NCBI GenBank assembly: GCA_009701105.1 | Contig: WLKU01000098.1 | Span: 1-5,408, forward strand | Length of the DNA: 5,408 bases | Direction: 5' to 3' | Source of the DNA: Actinomycetota bacterium | GTDB taxonomy: Bacteria; Actinomycetota; Acidimicrobiia; Acidimicrobiales; Ilumatobacteraceae | Shown: positions 1 to 5,408 of the stretch, piece after piece | Position numbering within the stretch: the first letter of the stretch is position 1 | Layout of the letters: each line of letters opens with the position of its first letter | The notes under the pieces: generated by a model | Seen by the model: the letters and a program-made list of their open reading frames with translations, nothing else | Database searches by the model: none | What the model was told of the DNA's origin: nothing | Position numbers and translations under genes: made by a program

Positions 1-1
1 G

Positions 2-2056
2 CAATACACCAAGGCGGTTGATGATCAGTCTCGGGTGTTGTCTACATTGCGAGGTTTATTTGAATTCTCGGAAGATCGCACGCCAATTCCAATTGACGAA
101 GTTGAGTCTGTTGCCAGTCTTGTCACGCGTTTTTCTACAGGCGCAATGAGCTACGGCTCTATCTCGGCGGAAGTACACGAGACTCTGGCGATTGCAATGA
201 ACCGAATTGGTGGCAAGAGCAATACAGGTGAGGGCGGCGAAGATGCCGAACGAAACATTCCTCTATCTAATGGTGACTCCAAGCGATCGGCAATCAAGCA
301 GGTTGCATCGGGGCGCTTTGGTGTGACGAGCGAATATTTGGTCAATGCCGATGACCTGCAGATCAAGATGGCCCAAGGAGCAAAGCCTGGTGAAGGTGGA
401 CAGTTGCCAGGACACAAGGTGTATCCGTGGATTGCAAAAACTCGTTACTCAACGCCCGGCGTGGGCCTCATTAGCCCACCACCGCACCACGACATTTATT
501 CGATCGAAGATTTGAAACAACTGATTCACGATCTCAAAAACTCAAACCCAACTGCGCGTGTGCATGTCAAGCTGGTAGCCGAGGTTGGTATTGGCACTGT
601 TGCGGCTGGCGTAAGCAAGGCAAAGGCCGATGTGGTGTTGATCTCGGGTCACGACGGAGGCACTGGTGCTTCACCTCTGACTTCGCTGAAGCATGTGGGC
701 GCGCCGTGGGAACTTGGGTTGGCTGAGGCGCAACAAACATTGTTGCTCAATGGATTGCGCGACCGCATTGTGGTGCAAGCCGACGGCCAGATGAAAACTG
801 GGCGCGATGTAATTGTGGCTGCGCTACTTGGCGCAGAAGAGTTTGGGTTTGCAACTGCACCTCTTGTGGCGAGCGGTTGCGTGATGATGCGAGTGTGTCA
901 CCTTGATACATGCCCTGTCGGCATTGCCACGCAGAATCCAGAACTGCGCAAGCGTTTTAACGGCAAGCCAGAGTTTGTTGTCAACTTTTTTGAATACATT
1001 GCTCAAGAGGTGCGCGAGTACCTTGCGCAACTTGGTTTCAAGACTCTGCAAGAAGCGGTTGGTCATGTTGAGGTGCTCGACACACGACTTGCAGTCACGC
1101 ATTGGAAGGCCAAGGGCCTCGACATTTCGCCGATCTTGGCAGTTGCACAGAATCCCTATCAGCAAACGCTGCATCATTCGGTTGTGCAGGATCATGGCCT
1201 CGCAGATGCTCTTGATACGCAGTTGTTAACACAATGCGCCAGTGCAATCAATGATGCAAAACCAATTCAACTTGATTTGACTATTAGCAACATCAATCGC
1301 ACGGTTGGCACAATGCTCGGAAGCGCCGTTACAAAGAAGTGGGGTAGTGAAGGCTTGCCACTCGACACGATTTCGTTGCGCTTCACTGGCTCGGCTGGAC
1401 AAAGCCTCGGTGCGTTTTTGCCAAACGGAATATCAATTCTTCTGCACGGCGATGCAAACGATTATTTGGGCAAAGGATTATCGGGTGGTCGTATTGTGTT
1501 GCGACCAAGCACTCGTGCGACATTCCGCCCGCAAGACAACGTGATTGCTGGCAACGTGATTGGATACGGTGCAACATCCGGAGAGATTTTTATCAACGGG
1601 CTTGTAGGCGAGCGCTTTTGCGTGCGCAACTCGGGTGCTACTGCTGTTGTGGAAGGTATTGGCGACCATGGATGCGAATACATGACTGGTGGTCGAGTGG
1701 TTGTGCTTGGCATTACAGGCCGCAACTTTGCTGCTGGCATGAGCGGCGGCATCGCATATGTATATGACAAAGACGGACTATTTGAGTCGCGGGTCAATGT
1801 AGAGATGGTGGATGTTGTGGAGCCAAATGCACACGATGCGTCGTGGTTGCGCGAAACGATCGAGCAGCATGTGCAGTTGACTGAGTCGCCACTTGGTGCA
1901 GGAATGCTTGAGGATTGGGCAACTGCATCTGGCAAGTTTCGCAAAGTGCTGCCACGCGATTACGCGCGCGTAATGGCGATCATTGATCAAGCAAAGATCG
2001 ACGGTGTGAGTGACGAAGAAACATCTCGACGAGTGATGGAGCCGGTCAATGGGTGA
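2..2056 (+). CDS. gltB: Glutamate synthase (NADPH) large subunit, C-terminal part (5' end outside window)
   Basis: This is the synthase half of the GOGAT large subunit, a cytoplasmic enzyme that uses ammonia channelled from glutamine plus 2-oxoglutarate to make glutamate. The frame is open from base 2 and stops at TGA 2054-2056, giving 684 residues of a protein that is usually about 1500. The N-terminal class II glutaminase domain and most of the central domain are therefore off the left edge. Counting from base 2, the FMN-barrel motifs STGAMSYGS (about 45-53), SNTGEGGED (73-81) and [10 protein letters not shown] (about 216-225) are intact. Cys293, Cys299 and Cys304 form the C-x5-C-x4-C motif that binds the [3Fe-4S] cluster in this family. 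Residues about 436-590 are the glycine-rich right-handed beta-helix of the C-terminal domain, with [10 protein letters not shown] and [10 protein letters not shown]. The in-frame GTG at 35 is internal, because family-like sequence continues upstream of it. The gene overlaps gltD by 8 bases. No damage is seen. The family call is secure. Confidence 0.97.
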   Translation, partial: QYTKAVDDQSRVLSTLRGLFEFSEDRTPIPIDEVESVASLVTRFSTGAMSYGSISAEVHETLAIAMNRIGGKSNTGEGGEDAERNIPLSNGDSKRSAIKQVASGRFGVTSEYLVNADDLQIKMAQGAKPGEGGQLPGHKVYPWIAKTRYSTPGVGLISPPPHHDIYSIEDLKQLIHDLKNSNPTARVHVKLVAEVGIGTVAAGVSKAKADVVLISGHDGGTGASPLTSLKHVGAPWELGLAEAQQTLLLNGLRDRIVVQADGQMKTGRDVIVAALLGAEEFGFATAPLVASGCVMMRVCHLDTCPVGIATQNPELRKRFNGKPEFVVNFFEYIAQEVREYLAQLGFKTLQEAVGHVEVLDTRLAVTHWKAKGLDISPILAVAQNPYQQTLHHSVVQDHGLADALDTQLLTQCASAINDAKPIQLDLTISNINRTVGTMLGSAVTKKWGSEGLPLDTISLRFTGSAGQSLGAFLPNGISILLHGDANDYLGKGLSGGRIVLRPSTRATFRPQDNVIAGNVIGYGATSGEIFINGLVGERFCVRNSGATAVVEGIGDHGCEYMTGGRVVVLGITGRNFAAGMSGGIAYVYDKDGLFESRVNVEMVDVVEPNAHDASWLRETIEQHVQLTESPLGAGMLEDWATASGKFRKVLPRDYARVMAIIDQAKIDGVSDEETSRRVMEPVNG
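2038..2041 (+). promoter_or_regulatory. Ribosome binding site of gltD
   Basis: GGAG lies inside the last codons of gltB and ends 7 bases before the ATG at 2049. This supports that ATG as the gltD start and suggests translational coupling to gltB. Confidence 0.6.
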
Positions 2057-3500
2057 GCCAACAGGATTTATCAATTGGAAGCGCACGACACCAAAACGTC
2101 GTCCGATACCAGTGCGTGTTGCAGACTGGCGCGAGGTCTATGAGGCATTTCCGGCTCACGACCTCAAGCATCAGGCGGGCAGGTGCATGGATTGTGGTAT
2201 TCCGTTTTGCAACAATGGCTGCCCGCTTGGCAACTTGATTCCCGACTGGAATGACTTGGTGTACCGCGATAACTGGCGTGATGCACTTGATCGATTGCAT
2301 GCGACAAATAACTTTCCTGAATTCACTGGCCGTTTGTGTCCTGCGCCATGCGAATCTGCGTGCGTTTTGGGAATCAATCAAGATCCGGTTGCGATCAAGC
2401 AGGTTGAAGTTGAAATTATTGATCGTGCGTGGAACGAAGGTTGGGTCACGCCGTTTATTTCTACTCACAAGACTGGCAAGCGTGTTGCTGTCATAGGTTC
2501 TGGTCCTGCTGGTTTGGCTGCCGCACAGCAACTCACTCGTGCTGGACACGACGTGGTGGTGCTTGAACGCGATGATCGCATCGGTGGATTGTTGCGTTAC
2601 GGCATCCCTGAGTTCAAAATGGAAAAGCGACATATCGATCGACGCGTCGAGCAGATGACGCAAGAGGGAACAGAATTTCGGGTTAATGCTGCAGTTGGTG
2701 ACAACGTTGACATTGATGTGTTGGTGGCCTCGCATGATGCAGTGGTGTTGGCCTGCGGTGCAACGCAATGGCGCGATCTGCCAGTGCCAGGCAGAGAACT
2801 GAAGGGCATTTATCAAGCAATGGAGTATTTGCCGCCAAGTAATCGCGTGCAACAAGGCGATATATCGGAAACGACAATCAGTGCGCATGGAAAACATGTG
2901 GTGATCATTGGTGGAGGTGACACCGGTTCCGACTGCCTAGGAACGGCGCATCGACAGGGTGCACTCTCGGTGACGCAACTAGAGATCATGCCGCGCCCGC
3001 CTGATGTGCGAGCCGATGCAAACCCTTGGCCGCAGTGGAGTCTGGTGTTTCGCACAAGTTCGGCGCACGAAGAAGGTGGCGCGCGAGTGTTTAGCGTGAA
3101 TACGGATCGATTTGTTGGCAATGCTGAAGGTGTCGTACGCGCTCTTGTGCTGAACGAAGTTGAACTTGTTGACGGAAAGTTTGTGACTGTGCCAGGAACG
3201 GAGCGTGAGTTGCAAGCCGACTTGGTGTTGCTAGCGCTCGGATTTATTGGTCCAGAGAAAAAGGCATGGCTTGACCAGCTTGGTGTTGCATTGGATGCAC
3301 GCGGGAACATTGCACGCACAGATGAGTATGCAACAAATATTCCTGGTGTGTTTGTGGCGGGTGACATGGGTCGCGGGCAGAGCCTGATCGTATGGGCAAT
3401 TGCCGAAGGCCGTGCCTGCGCTGCAGCCGTTGATCAGCGATTGATGGGCTCGTCAACGCTTCCGACACCGATCGTCGCATCTGCTCGCCCAATGGCATAG
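2049..3500 (+). CDS. gltD: Glutamate synthase (NADPH) small subunit
   Basis: GltD takes electrons from NADPH through FAD and passes them via iron-sulfur clusters to the FMN of GltB. The 483-residue length is normal for the family. Cys46, 49, 54 and 58 (C-x2-C-x4-C-x3-C) and Cys97, 101 and 105 are the N-terminal cluster motifs. Residues 146-160 hold the first dinucleotide fold ([11 protein letters not shown]), which binds FAD. Residues about 284-305 hold the second (GGGDTGSD), which binds NADPH. The C-terminal FAD motif [15 protein letters not shown] is at about 437-451. The HEEGG segment at 340-344, after the PWPQW motif, is also typical. The start MGEPTGF matches the usual GltD N-terminus and has a GGAG at a good distance. 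The 8-base overlap with gltB points to one transcript and matched subunit amounts. Related two-flavin oxidoreductases share this fold, but the adjacent gltB settles the assignment. No key residue appears to be missing. Confidence 0.97.
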   Translation: MGEPTGFINWKRTTPKRRPIPVRVADWREVYEAFPAHDLKHQAGRCMDCGIPFCNNGCPLGNLIPDWNDLVYRDNWRDALDRLHATNNFPEFTGRLCPAPCESACVLGINQDPVAIKQVEVEIIDRAWNEGWVTPFISTHKTGKRVAVIGSGPAGLAAAQQLTRAGHDVVVLERDDRIGGLLRYGIPEFKMEKRHIDRRVEQMTQEGTEFRVNAAVGDNVDIDVLVASHDAVVLACGATQWRDLPVPGRELKGIYQAMEYLPPSNRVQQGDISETTISAHGKHVVIIGGGDTGSDCLGTAHRQGALSVTQLEIMPRPPDVRADANPWPQWSLVFRTSSAHEEGGARVFSVNTDRFVGNAEGVVRALVLNEVELVDGKFVTVPGTERELQADLVLLALGFIGPEKKAWLDQLGVALDARGNIARTDEYATNIPGVFVAGDMGRGQSLIVWAIAEGRACAAAVDQRLMGSSTLPTPIVASARPMA

Positions 3501-3524
3501 TGATCCAATAATCAGTCTTTTGTC

Positions 3525-3551
3525 TATCGCATTTATCGCATCTTTTGCGTC
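3525..3551. repeat. Three degenerate 9-base tandem units in the gltD-LysM gap
   Basis: Units TATCGCATT (3525-3533) and TATCGCATC (3534-3542) agree at 8 of 9 bases. The next unit, TTTTGCGTC (3543-3551), agrees with the second at 6 of 9. The array ends directly at the possible -10 box of the LysM gene, so it could be a regulator site, but a chance duplication is equally possible. Confidence 0.4.
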
Positions 3552-3557
3552 TATTAT
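3552..3557 (+). promoter_or_regulatory. Possible -10 box for the LysM lipoprotein gene
   Basis: TATTAT differs from the TATAAT consensus at one base. Transcription would begin around 3564-3566, at or next to the ATG at 3566, which would give a leaderless mRNA. That fits the absence of any Shine-Dalgarno sequence before this ATG. I see no good -35 hexamer at normal spacing, so this is tentative. Confidence 0.3.
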
Positions 3558-3565
3558 TAGCGTCA

Positions 3566-4156
3566 ATGAGGAGCAGTACGAAAGCAATCCAGCACGCAAC
3601 AGTGATTTTGGCGAGCCTATTTTTTGTTGGAGCGTGTAGCACCACAATTGCGGGCACTGCAACAACGATCGTGCCGGTTGGTCCGACTGATTTTGCAACG
3701 ATTCCTCCGGTGCAGTCAACGTTGCCCAACATCGTGACCACATTGCCTATCGGAGCGGTAGGTGTTGAACAGGTTTATACGGTGCGCGCAGGTGATTCTC
3801 CAAGTCTCGTTGCAAACCTTTACGGAATTATGGTTGCCGAATTGCTTTCGTGGAATGGACTCGTAGCAACAAGCCAGTTTCCATTTCCTGGTTCAATACT
3901 CAAAATTCCCCCAACGGCAACTGTCAATAATCCGCAGATCAATGTGGCACCCGATGTTGCAGCAGGTCCAAGTCAGCCAGGTTGCGACCCCCGCCCTGCT
4001 GGCACATACAAGGTTGCTAAAGGTGACTCGATGTATATCATTCGCAAAAAATTCTGCGTTTCGCTTGGATCACTGCTCAGCGCCAATGGATTCAATAGCT
4101 CAAGTGCGTTGTTGTACCCAGGACAAATTTTAAACATCCCTGCTTCTGGCAGCTAG
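3566..4156 (+). CDS. Secreted lipoprotein with two LysM peptidoglycan-binding domains
   Basis: This is a predicted membrane-anchored exported protein of 196 residues that should bind glycan strands of the cell wall. Residues 1-23 form a lipoprotein signal: a polar start with Arg2 and Lys6, then a hydrophobic stretch ending in the lipobox VGAC, with Cys24 as the expected lipidated residue. A Thr/Pro/Val-rich linker follows (about 25-68). LysM domain 1 is at about 70-116 (YTVRAGDS near its start, ILKIPP at its end). A second Pro/Gly-rich linker follows, then LysM domain 2 at about 146-192 (YKVAKGDS to ILNIPA). Cys140 and Cys164 are the only other cysteines and could form a disulfide outside the cell. 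No hydrolase or other catalytic domain is present. An in-frame TTG at 3545 would add seven residues, but the ATG gives a cleaner signal peptide. The gene follows gltD after 65 bases and converges on ddl. LysM lipoproteins may help recruit or position wall enzymes; the exact role here is unknown. Confidence 0.85.
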   Translation: MRSSTKAIQHATVILASLFFVGACSTTIAGTATTIVPVGPTDFATIPPVQSTLPNIVTTLPIGAVGVEQVYTVRAGDSPSLVANLYGIMVAELLSWNGLVATSQFPFPGSILKIPPTATVNNPQINVAPDVAAGPSQPGCDPRPAGTYKVAKGDSMYIIRKKFCVSLGSLLSANGFNSSSALLYPGQILNIPASGS

Positions 4157-4166
4157 AAGGTTTGTA

Positions 4167-5213
4167 TTAATGCGCCGTATTGCGGCGACGTCGCGAGTAG
4201 CGGTCAAATGCCAAGTCGATTAATTCGTCGAGAAGCTGCGAGTACGAAACGCCCGATGCTTGCCACAACTTTGGATACATCGAGATTGGTGTGAACCCGG
4301 GGATTGTGTTGATCTCGTTGCACAAGAATCCGCGGCCACCTTCTTCGTAGAAGAAGTCAACACGGGCCATACCTTCGGCGCGCAACGTGTGGAAAATCAC
4401 TGCAGCAAGTTTTTGTACTGCTTCAGTTTCGACAACGGTAAGTGGCGCCGGAATCTTGAGCTGCGCTGAGTCGCTCACATACTTGTCGTTGTAATCGTAA
4501 AATTCACTGCTCGGAATAATTTCTCCTGGAAGCGATGTGCGTACGGTGAGGTTGCCAAGAACGGCAACTTCAATTTCTCGCCCGACAATCGCTTCTTCAA
4601 TAAGCACCCATTCGTCATACGTAACAGCAAGGGCTATTGATTCTCGGAGTTCAACTAAATTGCGAGCCTTGGTGACACCAATGGATGAACCCATGTTGGC
4701 GGGTTTCACAAATACGGGAAGTCCGAGAGTGTCGATTGCATGTTGAAGAGCAGCATCGGTGATGTGCTGTTCGTGCAGCGATACGTATTTTGGTTGAGGG
4801 ATTCCGTTGACGGCAAGTAGTTGTTTGGCAACACCTTTGTCCATTGCGACAGCGCTTCCAAGAACACCCGAACCGACATATGGAATGTTTGCAACTTCAA
4901 GTACGCCTTGGATGGTGCCGTCTTCGCCAAGTGGACCATGTAATAGCGGCAACACAACGGTGCGCTCATTACTGCGAGCATCGGCGACAATCTGTGTAAT
5001 CGAAATCGGCACACCAGTTGCAACCAATTTGTCGGGCGAGTGTTCGTTAACGAGGCACCATTGACCTTGGCGAGTGATGCCAACAGTGGTGATTCGGTAT
5101 TTGTCGTTGTCGAGAGCGCGAAGCACATGCGCAGCCGTGACGCAACTGACATCGTGCTCAGCAGATTCTCCGCCAAAGAGCACGACGACGTGAATGCGTT
5201 GTGGTGATGTCAT
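4167..5213 (-). CDS. ddl: D-alanine--D-alanine ligase
   Basis: Ddl is a cytoplasmic ATP-grasp enzyme that joins two D-alanines, making the dipeptide MurF uses in peptidoglycan synthesis. The 348-residue length is nearer the longer DdlA type than the roughly 306-residue DdlB type. In order: FGGESAEH at 13-20 with the conserved Glu19; the LHGPLGEDG loop at about 91-99; FVKPANMGSS at 168-177 in the ATP-grasp fold; YDYNDKY at 239-245 in the omega loop; and RVDFF followed by CNEINTIPG. Arg284 and the magnesium ligands Asp286, Glu300 and Asn302 are present. The tyrosine-bearing YDY..KY loop is that of D-Ala-D-Ala enzymes, unlike VanA-type D-Ala-D-Lac ligases. The tail ends in an Arg-rich stretch (SRRRRN). 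I chose the ATG at 5213; a GTG at 5222 would add three residues. Neither has a clear Shine-Dalgarno sequence. The gene is divergent from murF and convergent with the LysM gene. Confidence 0.95.
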   Translation of the reverse strand: MTSPQRIHVVVLFGGESAEHDVSCVTAAHVLRALDNDKYRITTVGITRQGQWCLVNEHSPDKLVATGVPISITQIVADARSNERTVVLPLLHGPLGEDGTIQGVLEVANIPYVGSGVLGSAVAMDKGVAKQLLAVNGIPQPKYVSLHEQHITDAALQHAIDTLGLPVFVKPANMGSSIGVTKARNLVELRESIALAVTYDEWVLIEEAIVGREIEVAVLGNLTVRTSLPGEIIPSSEFYDYNDKYVSDSAQLKIPAPLTVVETEAVQKLAAVIFHTLRAEGMARVDFFYEEGGRGFLCNEINTIPGFTPISMYPKLWQASGVSYSQLLDELIDLAFDRYSRRRRNTAH

Positions 5214-5268
5214 CAAAAACACGGTACTAGCAATTCATGGCATTGACTTTGCTCGGTAGGATTGCGGT
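5214..5268. promoter_or_regulatory. Divergent ddl/murF intergenic control region
   Basis: These 55 bases must contain, or overlap, the start signals of both ddl (leftward) and murF (rightward), unless the promoters lie inside the genes. On the minus strand TGCTAGTAC (5232-5224) resembles a weak extended -10, but I see no -35 at proper spacing. On the plus strand TTGACT (5243-5248) matches the -35 consensus at 5 of 6 bases, and TAGGAT (5257-5262) resembles a weak -10. These two are only 8 bases apart, so they cannot serve as a standard pair. The exact promoter elements are unresolved. Confidence 0.45.
5258..5261 (+). promoter_or_regulatory. Probable ribosome binding site of murF
   Basis: AGGA ends 7 bases before the ATG at 5269 and favours that start over the in-frame ATG at 5278, from which it would be 16 bases away. 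The same bases are part of TAGGAT, which could instead act as a -10 box for a leaderless message starting at 5269. Confidence 0.5.
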
Positions 5269-5408
5269 ATGCGCTTGATGGCTGCCGATGTGGCGAAGGC
5301 GACCAACGGAACACTCGTTGGTCAAAATGCCCATCTTTCGGGAGTCAGTTTTGATTCGCGCAGCGTGCGACCCGGGCAACTCTTTGTGCCGATTGTGGCC
5401 GAGCGCGA
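5269..5408 (+). CDS. murF: UDP-N-acetylmuramoyl-tripeptide--D-alanyl-D-alanine ligase, N-terminal fragment (3' end outside window)
   Basis: MurF is the cytoplasmic ATP-dependent ligase that adds D-Ala-D-Ala to UDP-MurNAc-tripeptide. Only 46 full codons are present. They read MRLMAADVAKATNGTLVG, then a VSFDSRSVRPGQLFVPIVAER segment that is typical of the N-terminal UDP-binding domain of Mur ligases: the DSR triplet, then PGQLF, then a residue run that normally leads into a DGHDF motif just past the edge. The ATP-binding and C-terminal domains are outside the window. MurE shares the DSR...PG.LF pattern, so the Mur-ligase family is certain but MurF is a judgement, based on the short N-terminus, the FVPIVAER wording and the neighbouring ddl, whose product MurF uses. 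The start at 5269 is supported by AGGA 7 bases upstream. It may open a longer mur/fts gene cluster to the right. Confidence 0.8.
   Translation, partial: MRLMAADVAKATNGTLVGQNAHLSGVSFDSRSVRPGQLFVPIVAER

Noticed and set aside
35..37. GTG as a start codon for the left-hand gene
   Set aside because: The frame is open to base 2 with GltB-like sequence before this codon, and a GltB lacking its N-terminal half would be unusual. The gene simply extends past the edge.
1462..1944. A 160-codon open frame on the minus strand opposite the gltB beta-helix region
   Set aside because: The sense strand is conserved GltB. The Ser/Pro/Thr-rich translation looks like the reverse reading of glycine-rich codons and has no start signal or domain.
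2046..2897. A 283-codon open frame on the minus strand opposite gltD
   Set aside because: It lies wholly antisense to a gene with clear family motifs, and its translation is rich in His, Cys, Arg and Ile with no recognisable domain. It is a by-product of gltD codon use.
3501..3521. TGAT...ATCA stem followed by TTTT as a terminator after gltD
   Set aside because: The stem is four mostly A-T pairs with only four T residues after it, too weak to call a terminator.
4173..4187. Hairpin CGCCG-TATTG-CGGCG as a terminator between the LysM gene and ddl
   Set aside because: It is only a 5-base-pair stem inside the ddl coding region (the Arg-rich tail) and has no T-run on either strand.
4167..5213. 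A VanA-type D-Ala-D-Lac ligase (glycopeptide resistance)
   Set aside because: The omega loop has the YDY..KY form of D-Ala-D-Ala ligases, and no vanH, vanX or vanS/vanR-like gene is nearby.
5231..5245. Inverted repeat CAAT-TCATGGC-ATTG as an operator between ddl and murF
   Set aside because: The arms are only 4 bases long, which is expected by chance in A/T-rich intergenic sequence.

Overview
The window is ordinary core-metabolism and cell-wall DNA. I see no mobile element, CRISPR array, RNA gene, or phage or defence gene. It holds five protein genes: the 3' part of gltB, complete gltD, a small LysM lipoprotein gene, complete ddl on the minus strand, and the first 140 bases of murF. Base composition looks close to half GC by eye. 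The gene set, the possible leaderless starts and the style of the MurF N-terminus suggest an actinobacterium, perhaps a moderate-GC aquatic member of the Acidimicrobiia. That placement is inference from sequence style, not a search result.

Layout: positions 1-2056 encode the synthase half of the glutamate synthase large subunit. The glutaminase half lies off the left edge. gltD (2049-3500) overlaps the end of gltB by 8 bases, so the two are translationally coupled and make the NADPH-dependent GOGAT enzyme. This enzyme turns glutamine and 2-oxoglutarate into two glutamates. After a 65-base gap with a small 9-base tandem repeat and a possible -10 box comes a 196-residue secreted lipoprotein with two LysM domains (3566-4156), predicted to bind peptidoglycan. 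It converges on ddl (4167-5213, minus) with only 10 bases between the stop codons. ddl is separated by 55 bases from the divergent murF, which starts at 5269 and runs off the right edge.

How the genes fit together: Ddl makes D-Ala-D-Ala, and MurF adds that dipeptide to UDP-MurNAc-tripeptide, so the right half is consecutive steps of peptidoglycan precursor synthesis placed head to head around a shared control region. The LysM lipoprotein probably sits on the outer face of the membrane and touches the finished wall. The glt pair supplies glutamate, the source of the D-Glu in the stem peptide, but that link is general metabolism and not evidence of a dedicated system. I found no convincing new system. 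The items most worth a second look are the unassigned LysM lipoprotein, the repeat-bearing gap in front of it, and the split, divergent arrangement of ddl and murF.
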